DNA of 64,000 nucleotides from Turnera subulata (GCA_028386065.3 JAKUCV010006844.1:1-64000); one strand, 5' to 3'; positions 30,101 through 42,116 are shown, counted from the stretch's first letter. The notes: generated by a model from the sequence alone, not told the origin. Program-made: numbers and translations.

Positions 30101-30784
30101 ATGCCTGCTCTCTCATCCGTCTTCTTCGTCGAAGGTGCCAACCTAGGCAGAAGAAACCGGCTGGCCTACAGCATGGTCAACGAGCGTCCAGAAGAACTAC
30201 CAAACGAGCTCGGCAGAATGCCGCGTCTGGTCTTCGTCGACGAACTCTACTCCTTCAGATTCTTCGTCACTCCCATGGAAGAGACATTCTTCCTGGAGGA
30301 CCATGGCACTCTGAGGACCTCCTACTACGGCTCGGCAAACTCCATCATGTTCTTCATCTCGGAAAGACTTTAGGAGTTCAACCTAGAGCTCACTTGCCAC
30401 TTCCTGGAGCAAGGCACCTACTACCAACTCTCGATGACGGCCCAGAGCATGCCCAGAGTAACTCGTCTGCCCGTAACTTGGCCCAAGGCCCGTCTACTGG
30501 TGTGGAACTGCAGAGGAGTCGCTAGGCGTTCCCAGGTGTTCTCGCGTACCCTGAGGGACCTGAAGAACCAATACAAGCCAAACATGGTTCTTCTCATCGA
30601 GACCCAATGGCAGCCTCAAGACGATCACGATCTCATCCCACTCCGGTTCCCCCAAGCAAACCGGTTCGAGCTTCCAGGCCAGAACAACGCGGGTGGCATG
30701 TGGTTCTCGTGGAGCGACAGCATCCAAGTCAACATCAACAATGACCCTAACAGCTTCAGGGTCAACGTCGTTCCGAGAAGATAA
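30101..30784 (+). pseudogene. Antisense ORF2 of element E (one nonsense codon; endonuclease-domain-like C-terminal part)
   Basis: A 684-bp frame with a single TAG (30371-30373, residue 91) where A has CAG. Residues 1-90 contain FFVEGANLGRRNRLAYS, PEELPNELGRMPRLVFVDE and FFVTPMEETFFLED. Residues ~130-228 contain ARLLVWNCRGVARRSQ, TLRDLKNQYKPNMVLLIETQ and NAGGMWFSWSDSI, like the first half of LINE-type EEP endonucleases (WN..G and the metal-binding Glu motif). The later His/Asp motifs are absent because the frame ends. AT-rich sequence with possible polyadenylation signals follows (30785-30850), then the gag relic and PBS of E. The frame could be translated as an N-terminal protein of 90 residues or by read-through. 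Confidence 0.65.
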
Positions 30785-31039
30785 TTGTTTTTTTATTTTT
30801 ATAAAATATCAATGTAATATTTCTGTTTGTAATCAAAATATTAGTATTATTAATAATATTTATATTTTCGTTTATTTATGGCATCATTACCTCTTATGTG
30901 TATGTTCTGCGACAGCTGGCGTCCCTTGACTGGATCCATAATGCACTAACTAAATGATATAAAGTAATAAATAAATGGAGCGAACTATGCAAACAAGAAC
31001 AACAAACACACAAAGACTGCCCAACAAGACCTAACGGCC

Positions 31040-31051
31040 GCTCCGCTACCA
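31040..31051 (-). other. Primer binding site of element E
   Basis: TGGTAGCGGAGC on the minus strand, three bases inside the 5' LTR end at 31055. A gag-start relic (MDPVKGRQL) lies further in, near 30910-30941, minus. Confidence 0.65.
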
Positions 31052-31054
31052 AAA

Positions 31055-33818
31055 TGAAGCTCCCCGACCTGTATTTACCGTACACAGTAAACACGTGCCG
31101 GAACTGTGACGACCCAACCAAACCAAGCCCAGCATACAGTGTATACAACAGTAACTCGGGCTCAACAGCACAAAATAAAAACATCAGTAACATCATAATC
31201 GGCCCAATGGCCCAACAATAGTAAAAACAATGCACAGCGGAAGACTTAATAACTCACAAGACACTGTATGCGACACTGATGCAAACTATGGATCCGAGCC
31301 CTGTCCAAGGGGTAGCGCCGCAGCCTGTCTGGAATGCACCAAACCTGTACCACAAATAACCCATCCTACGGGATGAAAGCCCGCAGGCGAGGGGTGAGTC
31401 CGAAGTGCTCACCGACGAAGGATAGACAAACAATAAGCACACTATAATTACTCAAGGTCGAAAACAAGCAAAAACCACCAAAATACACCAAATCGAAAGA
31501 CTCGACCCAAAACCAGTCCAAGACCAAAAAGACTAAAACAAAAACCAATTTTCCAAATTTTATCTTTCCGGGCCCCGTCACGGATAAGCTAGAGGTCAGA
31601 CCTGGTTATCAACACATTCCGGGTGCCAGACCAAATCCAGAGAACCCAGGGATCGACATCCCAAAAATACGAACCCAGGGATAGACATCCCAAGCGTAGA
31701 CATGCTTATCACAAGTAGCCAGGTCATGGCCACCACGAAACAGTCTTAAACCATTGAGTCGTACCACTACTTATCTCGTGACAATTATATTATCATCATC
31801 AAAATCAAATCACATGGATCAACATCCCTAACCAGAATAATGGGATAGACATCCCATCCAAAATCAAGGATCGACATCCTTATCACAATTTATTATTAAT
31901 TCCATTATACTTAATCCAAAAGACACAACAATAGACATCCAAAAACAACCAGGACACTGGGATAAACATCCCGAACCAAACCACAGCAAACGCAATACTC
32001 AACAGTGCAATAACCATCAAACACAACAACCGAGTAATATAGGCACATAATGAAGGAAATCCATCCTCACCTTAGCCGATTACTCAACTCCGGAGACAAT
32101 GACCGGTCCGACGCCGGCTCCTCGGGAAACTGCCCGATATCCGAACCTATACAACAAAACAATATATACACATAAATGCACATAATCGATATACTATGAT
32201 GCCAATACTGCGAAATAACCCATCCCGGTTACATATCTTTTATTATTATCATTTACCGAAAATATTTTACCGTACGTATTTCCGAATATGATTTCGGTAC
32301 CATACTTTAATTAAAACTCTTTCCAAAATATTTTCATAAAATAATATGCTATTTCCAAAATAATAATTACCATAATTTTCCGGAAAAGATAACATATGTA
32401 TATATATATTTTCCAAAATTATTTTTTTTAATAAAACCATTACCATAATATAATTACCAAGTATTATTATCTATCAAGAATATATATTAATAGAAGATAT
32501 ATAATCATAAAAACTTACTCTGAAAATAAATACAATTTAATATATATACATTTTTATTTTCTAAAGACAAAAATACTTTTCCAACAATTATAAATCAACA
32601 TAATAATCTATTTCCAGAAATATTACTTAGGTATACCATATATATCTTTTTCAGAAAATATATCTTTTATTTTTATTTAATTTATACCATTATAACCATA
32701 TATATATTTTCCAGAAAATAAATTTTACAAATATATAGGTATTTTTTATTTATTATTTTTTTAACGGACTGGGCCAAACAGTGCAGACCCACCTTACTAC
32801 ATGGACTAGGCCCACGCAGTAAGCCTGCCAACACAGCCCAGCCCAAACATTCATGGCCCAAACCAACATCAACCCAATCACACCCAGCCCACACTCGCGA
32901 CCCGGATGAGGCGTCGGGTCAAACCCGACCCACAGCCACGACCCGACGAGTCATCTTCTTTTCCCAAGCTCACCTAGCGGGTGTTGCAGGCGGCGCGGAC
33001 AGACGAGCAGCGACAGGGCCCGGGAACGAGCAGGCGAAGGGAGGAGGACGCGGCATCAGTGAGGCGGCGGTAGGAGAGGAGGAGGCGTCGTGGTGCTGCA
33101 GTTCGAGACGGCGAGGATGGCAGGTTCGACGGGCAGCAGCGGCGTGAAAGAGGAAAAGCATGGGACGGTTGCTCGTCATCGTCTTCGTCCAAGGAAGGCA
33201 GCAGCTCGGCTACGGCGGGAGGAGGAGGAGGAAGAGAGGAGGGCGACGGTGGCTGAAGGTTCTCTTTGTTTTTTTTTTCTTTCTTTTCTTTATTTTCTTT
33301 TTCTTTTCTTTTCTTTTCTTTTTCTTTTCTCTATTTTCTGATTGGTTTTTTTTCTTTTTTTTTCTTCTTTTTTTTCTCTCCCTCTCTTTTTTTTTTTCTT
33401 TCTTCTTCTTTCTTTTCTCTCTTTTTTTTTACTCTCTTTTTCTTTTTCTTCTCCTCCTCTTCCCCTTCCTGCTTTCTTCTTCCTTTAAAAACCGTGGAAT
33501 CACTGTGAAACCTATGATTCCTTCAATAATGCAGCTTGTCTGCATTATGAAGCGAGCCCGGTCCGGACCAGAAAATAACTGATACCCCTTTAGTTATTTT
33601 CCGGTGTGATTTTTTCAAAAATTCCGGGACCCGAAAAATACCAACTTAGGTCTGAAAAATCCACGGAAAAATCTCGAGCGCGGGAAAACTTTTGGTTTCG
33701 TAAAACGACGCCCGATTTACGTTGAATTAATTACCCAAGATTAATTCTTTCGGTAAATCGCTGTAGAAAGACTTTTACAGTCCGGTAAAAATTCAAAATT
33801 TTTACCTGGGCAGTTATA
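31055..33818 (-). repeat. Element E right LTR (5' LTR)
   Basis: It mirrors the left LTR. The outer end is TATAACTGCCCAGGTAAA (TG mutated to TA) and the inner end ...GGTCGGGGAGCTTCA. The CT-rich tract (33266-33450, plus strand) is longer than in the left LTR because of TTCTTTTCTTTTC expansions. Hairpin pair at 31366-31413. Confidence 0.85.
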
Positions 33819-33823
33819 GAAGC

Positions 33824-36152
33824 AGACCTCGTCGCCGTCAAGAGCAGTGAATCGAGAGGCTGCACACTTCAATCGGAAAAGACGCGCCAGGAGGATGGGA
33901 GCCCAATTGCATCGGCTCCGATCTGCTGCTCAAGCTGCCGCCGCCGCACCCTCTTCCTCTCCTCGATTTCTGCCGACCCGCCTCCGATCCGTCACTCGCC
34001 GCTGTCGCTGCAACTCAAAGCTGCCGTCACCATCGTTCCTTCTTCTCTCTCCTTCCCCTTCTCCCCTCCTCCACCAAGACGACACCAAGGTTGGGTGAGT
34101 CTTGGCCGCGCCTTCCTCTCTCCTCTCTTTGTTTTATTTTGTTTTGATTAGCTAAGGTTCGTGGCTAATTTGGTTCAATTCATTGTTTGTGGGTCTGTGT
34201 TTGGGTATTGCCGAGGTGGATGTGGGGTGGTATGACGTTGATGGTGTGTTGACGGTGGTGGATTTCAGTGATGTTGTTGCCGATGAGGTTGAATGGGCAG
34301 CGAGTTGCTGGTCACGGGTGATTGATGCGTTGTTGATGGATGGCGTGTTGGATTTCTGGGGTGTTTTGCTGCTGTGAACAGTACCCCTGGCCGAAATCCA
34401 GCGAGTTCCGGTGTCTCGGGTATCTTCCGGCATGAACAGTATATCCTTCAGCAAACGGAACTCGATGGACGGGTTGCTTCGGTAATTCCTTGGACTCGTT
34501 TACACCATGAGCTCGGGTTTGGGCTCGGTTTGCACAACAGACTCGAAAACGGGCAGAACATGCAGAGGCCCATGTTCCCTTAACGTATGCTTTGACGGAC
34601 CTAATAACGAAACCGATGGACAAGTAAAATATGTGGACGTATTATATAATTAAATGGTTAATGATTTAATTTACGGATTAAAAAAGATATTATTTTTAAA
34701 TAACTATGTATTTATAAGGCTAAAATATAACTTATTTTATGACTGTACTATATTTTGTTAATGGTGTTATTATTATTATCTTAACTCTAATTACAATTAC
34801 CGTTTATATATACATATGTATTTATAAATATTACAATTACAACATACACATATTTATGGTTATTTTCTCGGGAACGACTATTTATCGAAATGTCATTATT
34901 TCCTATTTAAGTATAGACTACAAGTACCTTACGGGTTATTATTTTACAGCCGTAAAAGTAATGTTTAATGGAAACGGTTTTGGAACGGCGATAACGATGT
35001 TAATTATGGATAAGCCGAATAATAAATTGTTCTCATGCATTGCATTCTTCGATGTGCATTATAGGTGATTGTATGTGTTGACATGATATAGGGACAAACA
35101 AAGCCATATGGATTATGTACCGGTTTCAGAGACATACCAGGTGAGGATAAGTAAATATTTATATACTGCCCGTGAAATCAAGTTGCTGTTTGTTTACTAT
35201 GCATGATACTATTTTTTTTTACTGTGATTGATTGTCGATGTTATTGATGATGTTGGAATTGTTGGTAAAAGTAAGTTTATTGTTGTTATTGTTGACTGTG
35301 AGAATTGTGTGAGTTGAGTACCGGGGGTACTATTATGTGATGACAGTTTGGTTAAGTTATTATCCAGACAAGCGGAGAGGCCGTGAGCCTGCTCGGGATG
35401 ATGAGATAATAGTCGGTTAATAGTAATATAGTATCGAGGGAAAAGAAGATAATAAAATGGAAACACTTAGACATCTAGTAAGTCACAGTTAAATGTTGGA
35501 ACAGCCTGATGGTAGTCTTTATATTTATGGTGCTGGGGGAGAGTGTGCTTGGGGTCTGCTCCTTGTTTGTGCCAGTTATTACGTGGAGGTACCAGGGCAT
35601 AGTCCACGGGCTAGCTAGCTTGACTACCTGGTGACGGCCACCATTTAACTAGTGATAGGGGCCCTGTTAATAAAATTGGATTAGTGTGTCTAGGATAACA
35701 CAGAGTACCTTCTGTCTGTTGCCGTCAGTTAAGATTTGTGAGAACCTTCTGTTTGTTGTTGTTTACTGTGGCTTGGTTATTATTGGTTGCCTGTATATTT
35801 ATCTTTACTTATGGATTTTACCTGGTGATCACTTCGGACTCACCCCTCGCCTGCGTGACTCGGTCACGTAGTTTGGTCTTTTCTTAGTATAGGAACATAC
35901 GAGGCAAGCTACAGTGTACCCTCGGGCAGGACTCGGATCCATTAGTTTGCATCAGGCTTTGCATAAATTGTCTTGAGATCGTAATCGCTTCCGTTGTGCT
36001 AGTGATATTGAGATTCCTGAAGTCGGGTGATATGATATTGTCAATTGGGCCGTTGGGCCGAAATTTCTGTTGTATATACCATTAGTCCTACGTGTCGGCA
36101 CTGTTGTTTAGTAATTACTGTTTGTTGGGTAAATTTAGGTCGGGGAGTCTCA
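33824..36152 (+). repeat. Element A right LTR, part 2
   Basis: It resumes A's LTR after the GAAGC duplication and ends GGTCGGGGAGTCTCA followed by the GTTTA target duplication. It holds the empty site (ACATACGAGGCAAG, about 35893-35906) of the 867-bp element and the hairpin pair at 35824-35871. Confidence 0.85.
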
Positions 36153-36157
36153 GTTTA

Positions 36158-37867
36158 CAAATTATATTAAAATAACAGTTGGTCTAAAGATAGATTATGC
36201 CACTCAATTTTCCGAAAATACTTATTGTTGTTGTACCTCAATAATTTTTTGAGCGTTTTATATCCGATGTTTGCTTTAACCGGCTGATATTATCCCTCCA
36301 ACCCAAATAAGATTATATATAACCTAATTAGGTTGGAGATGAAAACTAGTTTAGTAAAACAATAAGATTATTTCTTACACTTCAAGTATAGTTATAATTA
36401 AATTGGAAGAATGTTTATTTAACATGATGAATATCAAGCAAAATAATTTAAGTATCTTTATTAATATATAATATATACCAATTAATATGTGTATAGTACC
36501 CAAAATTTGTTGTAAACATCCCATTGGCAACAAGAAACAACATGTTAGTCAAACAGTGTCAGAAAAATCCTATCAATCCACCATTAAGTTTCGATTAATA
36601 GTATGAAATTTTCCAAACACATATTTCGTATTTGTTTTCAGAATATTTGCTTCATTTACGGTATTCGCACCCAATATTCACCAAGGAGAAGTTGCTTTGG
36701 TTCTTGTTGTGTCAACGGTTCAAAAGTTTGGAATCATCCAGAAGATATTAAATATAATTATAATGGCATGTACTTAATACATAGTGTAAAATTAGCAAAT
36801 ACTATCCCATTGACGACCATGAATGTTTTCTAAAAAATTGGAGGTACCCTTATTATTGGCTTTAATACTGTCCTTCAACTTTTCCAGTTGTCAACTGAGC
36901 CGAACCAATTATCCACCATAGAATTGAGATTTGAAGGAATAAAATCTTAATTCTCTTTATCTTAGCAAAGAAAAAACAGCTTGTTTTTAATGGTTGATAT
37001 GAGAAACTACCTAGCATACATATTACGAGTGAACTAATGCTTAAAATGACGAGTATTCATAATTTAATAAAATAATTTAAGTATTTTTATTAATTTATAA
37101 TATATAGCAATATTTGTGTGTAGAGTACCCAAAAAGTTTATGTATCATCCATAATATAATATGTTTCTTTTAAAATTATATATGAAATTTATTTTGAAAT
37201 AAAATTATGCATGAAATTCTACAACATAAATCTAATATTTTTAGGTGTATTGTGATTAAGCTGATTTGGATGTCATAACCCATTCAAAATACAAGTTTTT
37301 CTTTCTATGTGCTGTTCTCTTGTGATTTTTTACATTGGTCTTAGTTTTCTTATATTTAATATTGGTTTTTCTATGCTTTCAGTTGTAAAAAAAGAAGAAT
37401 GCTGAAAAGAGGAATGAGAAAGAAGCTGAGAAAGATGCTAGAAGTGACATCACTTATGTAATAAATATTAAAAGGTAGAAAATAGTAAATTTATCCTTAA
37501 AGCTATAATTTTTTTACATTACAAGCTATGCAAAGTGTTTATTAGTTTTGAGATGACTCGGATGAGGGGCTTGGTTGGTTGGTAAATATTTTTATGGTTG
37601 TTTGGTTTTTTCTCTGGGAGAACATGTACGGTAAGGAAAAGCTTGTTTTTAATGGTTGTAAATAAGAAACTACTAGATAGGCCATACAAAAGTAAAAATT
37701 AAGATGTTGAGTGCAATTACAGAAAGAAAGAAAGGTCAATTACATAACAAGCCTACTGAAGTTCTAGTTGATAATTGTGTTTGCGTTTGCAATGACATGC
37801 GAGGCGTAATGAGTAAAATGAGGATGGTGGCTCTTAATCCATGTGGTGGCTTTGACATGTTTTAACC
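36158..37867. other. Old intergenic DNA with degenerate duplications
   Basis: AT-rich. Two blocks occur twice about 600 bp apart: AATTTAAGTAT(C/T)TTTATTAAT near 36445 and 37075, and AGCTTGTTTTTAATGGTTG near 36976 and 37641. No element ends or genes could be defined; an open frame at 36603-36833 has no recognisable domain. Confidence 0.4.
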
Positions 37868-38030
37868 AGGAGGTGTAAGCGAACTGAGTCAGTTCGTGAA
37901 CTATTTGGAATCGACTCAACGAAAGTTCATATTTGACTCAAACTTATTAAGCTCGAGCCGAGCTTTTACGTTAAACAAGCAAAGTTCGAGCTTTTATTAT
38001 ATCTAGCTCATAAAGCTTGCAAGTCTTATC
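37868..38030 (+). mobile_element. Old copy of the CGAGCT retroposon-like repeat, split by element C
   Basis: It starts GGTGTAAGCGAACTGAGTCA and carries AAGCTCGAGCCGAGCTTTTA, AAGTTCGAGCTTTTATTATA and CTCATAAAGCTTGCAAG, as in the copy at 1838-2169 but in the opposite orientation. The remainder continues after element C at 60829 (GACCTTTTAAAATTTTATTA). Confidence 0.55.
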
Positions 38031-41000
38031 TGTAACGACCCGGGTAAAATTTATAATAATTTTACTGTTTTATTTTAACTTTTACGGTGGTGAATAAAAT
38101 TCTATCGCAGTTAATCGAGAATTCAACCTTTTGGAGTAAATTTCCATATCGTTTTCCTTACGAAAATTTTGGTTATTATTATTATTATAAATATTGTTGT
38201 TGTTGTTATTATTATTAGTATTATCAATATCATTATTACCACTAACGTTTTGCCAAAATATTTATTAATCGAAAACTAAAAGAAATGTATTTTTGATGCC
38301 TAAACGTGTTTTAGGAATTAATTTGAAAGTCGTAAAAGAATCTAATTGCTATTAACGAGATTTCTAAAATTATGATTTGGTTTGAAACAAAGATTTAACA
38401 CACGAGGTTGCGGGGAGCATCAATCGAGCCGTCGTCTAAAACGACTGCGTTTCGAGTGTCGGTAGGCACGATTATTGCCCTGACAACACACGCTTTCCCT
38501 TTCCTCTTTCCTGGTTATCTTTCTTTCTCTCTCCAGGTTTTTTCTTCCGCCGCCCTACCCCACCTCTTTTTCTTTTCTTTCTTTTCTCTTTCTTTTTCCG
38601 TCCTCCTCCCCGATTTTTCCACTAGCCGGCCCCACTCTCCTATCATCCCATCCTATCTGCTTTGTCTTCTCCTCCACTACCGGCCACCCACCCACCATTT
38701 CTCCACCTTTCTTTTTTTTATTTTATATTATCTCTTTTTTTCTCACCAACATCTTCTTTTTCTCTTTTTCTTCTTTATCTCATCTTCTCCTCCACCGATT
38801 CCACACCATTACCATCGCCCTCTCTCTCTCCCTCTCCTCCTTGCTCCTTCTCCATCCTCCTCCGTTCACTCTAGCCACCGCACCCTCCCCACTGGCACTG
38901 CAACCATAAGCGCCGCCGTGCTCGCCTTGGATCGCGCGGCCGCCGGGTACAGAGGAGACAACCTCGCTGCCTCGAACGCCTTTCCCCTCCTGCACAGCGT
39001 CGCTGCTCGCTGCTGTAGGACGAAACGCCGCCACCGAGAGGCACGATCGCTGCCCGCTCCACCTTTTCTTCCTCTCTTCCTCGTGCGACTCCGACACCAC
39101 CACCCTTGTCCACCATGGCCGCAACCTCCACCGCCGATCTCTTCTCCTTCATCTCTGGTCGCGTGTTGCTTCCCCGCGCGCCGCCGCTGCCACACCAGGA
39201 ACGGGGATAGACAAAGTCGCCGTCAAAACTCCTCTCTCTTTTTCCTCGCCGCCGCTGACGAGGAGCAGAGCTCGAACCTTGATCGTTCACAGAAGATCCG
39301 ACCTCTCCTTCCTCCTTTGCAACGCTTCACCGCCTTGATTGTCGCTCTGGTCTCCACTTCGATCCGCCACTCGCCGTCGCCACCGCGTGTAGTGTGGGTA
39401 AAGTCTGATGACAACCATGGTCTGCCTTTCCTTTATAATTTCTTCCTTCCCTCTAACTTGATCTTGGAGGATTTGGGTCTGATTGGTTTTGATTGTTGTG
39501 TTTGTTGTTGTACAGCCATTATGACGACGATGGGGTGCTTACGGATGACCGGGTTGTTGTCCTGGTGGTGTGGCTTTGGTGTTTTTGTTGGGCGATGAGT
39601 AGTGAACAGTGGGCGTATTGGAGATGTTCTGCTGCTGTGAACAGTACTGGCCGGAATCCGGCGAGTTTCCGGCAGTCTCGGGTATTTTTCGGCGAAGGCT
39701 CGGGACTTTCCAACAGGCGAAACGAGATATCTGGATGTGGTAATTCCTCGGACTTGTTTACACCATGGGCTCGGGTTTGGGCTCGATTTGCACAACGGAC
39801 TCGGAAACGGGCCGAACGTGCGGAGGCCCATGTTCCCGACGCGTTTGACGGACCCAATAACGAAACCGATAGATGAGTAATATATATAAATATGGACAAA
39901 TTATATAATTAAGTGGCAAATGATTTAATTTACGGATTAAAAATGATATCATCTATTTGGATTTAATTATGTATTTATAAGTTTGATGAGTATATATCTG
40001 AACGGAATTTACTTTATGGCCATAAGATGTTTTATTATTATACTTTTAGAATATTAATATGAACCGAGCGTATGTTGTTTATTTTGTATTATTGGTTTGA
40101 TGAAATGTTATAAATCTATTATATTATCTTATTATCGATTGTATTATTTTCAGCTAGTGATTTTACATTTATCTGCTATATTATTATGTATGAATTACAT
40201 TCTATTTAAATATTAAACATCTGTTATATTATTTAATGAGCTATAGTATTACTACTACTTAAGTTTGCTAGTTATATAGGCACAAACGTATTTGGAAAAG
40301 ATTATTTCTTTTGCAACATTACAATGCAACTATTTCCTACCGTATGATCGGCTAAGTTTATTTATTATCAATGGTATTATTTTTGTTAATTTAGTATCAG
40401 TGGTATTGTTTTCATTTAACGGTTTTATTAATAGAATATTATTTTGAGGTATTATTTATCTAAGATTTTATTTTATTCAAGGTTATAATATTTCGACCAC
40501 TGATTTTTGTTATTATCGGATATATATATGTACAGTTATAAATATTTACTTATACCGTATTTCGACTATAATGATTTCTTACCGATGATGATATTTTCTA
40601 TTTAATGGTATTACTATCGGGTATATTATTTATATGCCATTTTTACATATTTACTGTTTTATAACCTTTTCTTATTAGATGAATATGTATTTATTAATAT
40701 TATTTGATCGAGGATAATTACCTTATGAAATATTATTTAGTATTGAATAGACCACGAGTATGGGTCATGATTCAATTTATTTATTAAATATAATTTTCTA
40801 TATATAATTTATATAACGTATTTGTGTATATATGTATTTTCTTATCTTAAGCGACCTAAGGGCCGGGATATCGGCTTGGGCGCTCGGTTTCGGTTTTTGA
40901 TTTAGACAAGTATACTTGATATAACCGTTGGATTAAACTAATTACCACCAAGTTGGAAGAACTGTTTGGTAATAAGATAATTATGGAGATACTAAAATGA

Positions 41001-41470
41001 ACAGAAAAGCCGTCTAATAAATGTTAAACCGGTATCATGCATAATCATTTTGTTGTGCATTATAAGTGATTATTGTGTTTCTATATATACATATAGGGTA
41101 ACGAGGTTTGACCGAATAGCAGTTTCAGAGACACATCAGGTGAGGATGGATAACCCTCGATATGTGCCCGTAATACTGTGTTTGTTTTGTTGCTTGATTG
41201 AACTGCTGAGATGAATATTGTTGGTTGATTGACTGCTATGATGTTGTTGTTGTTGTTGATGTTAGACTGTGATATTGGATTTGTGATATTGTGTAGAGAA
41301 TAATGATGAACTGGTCTATGTGGATAATTGAGGAAAGAATAATGAGTATTGGAAATGGAATTGGAATTGAATTTAAGATGATGATTTAATTGTCACGTGG
41401 AAAGTAGTGGTACGACTAGATGGTTAGAGGCTAGTTCTGTGGTGTCATGGCCGGTTTGGTTTGGTTATTG

Positions 41471-41573
41471 GGGATGTTGATCCTGGATGATTTGGATATT
41501 GGGATGTTGATCCCAGAAGATTTGGATATTGGGATGTTGATCCCGGATTGGTTGTGATTGGGATGTTGATCCC
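41471..41573 (+). repeat. Palindrome array in element C left LTR (4 units)
   Basis: GGGATGTTGATCCC-type units at 41471 (last arm CCT), 41501, 41531 and 41560. The right LTR has only three (60211, 60241, 60270), so one GATTTGGATATT-plus-palindrome unit was gained or lost since insertion. Confidence 0.8.
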
Positions 41574-41787
41574 AAATTGTATTTTGGTCTGGCATCCGGA
41601 ATTAGTTAATAACCAGGTACGACCCTAGCTTGTCCAGTGACGGAGCCCGGAAGATAAAATTGGTAATAATAATAAACATTCTTTTGGTCTTGGCTCAGTA
41701 GTGTTTGGTAGAGTTTTTGTGTTGTGTTTGTCTGTGTTTACTTCGAAAGTATTATAGTTGATTGCATTTCTCTGTTTATCCTTCGTC

Positions 41788-41835
41788 GGTGAGCACTTCG
41801 GACTCACCCCTCGCCTGCGGGGTTTCATCCCGTAG
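41788..41835 (+). other. Conserved LTR hairpin pair, element C left LTR
   Basis: HP1 41788-41808 (perfect GGTGAG/CTCACC with inner C-TTCG-G) and HP2 41815-41835 (CTGCGGG/CCCGTAG). The right LTR copy is at 60498-60545, identical in both stems. Confidence 0.7.
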
Positions 41836-42116
41836 GATGAGTTGTTTGTAGTGCAGGAATGTACGGGGCACGCTGCAGTGTACCCTCGGGCAGGACTCAG
41901 ATCCATTAGTTGCATCGGGCTTTGCATATTTTGACATTGAGTTATAAATGCTTCCGCTGTGCTGTTGTTATTGAGATTCCCGAAGTCGGGTGTTATGCTA
42001 TTGTTATTGGGCCGTTGGGCCGATTTTCTGTTGTATTACACAATTTGTGCCACGTGTCGACACTGTTGTTGGTAATTACTGTATGTTGGGTAAATTCAGG
42101 TCGGGGTGTTTCATTT

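Larger units (their letters stand above)
25922..33818 (-). mobile_element. Element E: LTR element on the minus strand with the same antisense cassette
   Basis: It is nested in the right LTR of A with a GAAGC duplication (25917-25921, 33819-33823). Left (3') LTR 25922-28678, right (5') LTR 31055-33818. The interior of 2376 bp has its polypurine tract at 28679-28691 and PBS at 31040-31051, both minus. The interior genes are on the plus strand, opposite to the LTR direction, as in A. Its LTRs belong to the F/G family, not to A's family, so the cassette occurs in two different LTR backgrounds. The LTRs are close to identical to each other apart from scattered changes and small indels. Confidence 0.88.
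18318..36152 (+). mobile_element. Element A: Ty3/gypsy-type LTR element without gag-pol, carrying an antisense two-gene cassette
   Basis: The 5-bp target duplication GTTTA is present at 18313-18317 and 36153-36157. The left LTR is 18318-22467 (3.3 kb after removing the 867-bp insert). The right LTR starts at 25033 and is split by element E, resuming after the duplicated GAAGC and ending at 36152. After the left LTR come the PBS (22471) and about 12 codons of a gag start (22582). The remaining interior (to 25032) is the antisense cassette, AT-rich spacer and the polypurine tract. The two LTRs differ by a few percent in the stretches I compared. The element cannot encode its own replication proteins and would depend on a relative such as element D's family. 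Confidence 0.88.
38031..42113 (+). repeat. Element C left LTR
   Basis: It begins TGTAACGACCCGGGTAAA and ends GGTCGGGGTGTTTCA. It contains a CT-rich tract (38500-38880), a GC-rich leader-like block (38880-39400) and a donor-like GTGGGTAAAG (about 39396). The 130-bp block around 39745-39880 is strongly conserved with A's LTR (TTTACACCATGGGCTCGGGT...). Then follow AT-rich sequence, the palindrome array (41471-41573), the hairpin pair (41788-41835) and an acceptor-like TTTGTAGTGCAG (41844-41855). A 396-aa open frame at 38408-39598 is broken in the right LTR and is not a gene. Confidence 0.88.

Noticed and set aside
28864..30784. Endogenous pararetrovirus or DNA virus origin for the antisense cassette
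   Set aside because: No movement protein, coat protein or viral reverse transcriptase motif seen; the only recognisable part is LINE-like. Cannot be excluded without searches.
22468..31054. Possibility that A and E are ordinary sense elements with LTR direction misread
   Set aside because: PBS, gag-start relic and PPT in each agree with the LTR direction and with gag-pol-bearing D; only the cassette runs the other way.
36603..36833. 76-aa frame in old intergenic DNA
   Set aside because: No domain, AT-rich surroundings, no splice or promoter context.
38408..39598. 396-aa open frame in element C left LTR
   Set aside because: Low-complexity Pro/Ser/Phe-rich translation of the CT-rich and GC-rich leader block. 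The right LTR copy (43828 onward) is broken by frameshifts, so no coding constraint.
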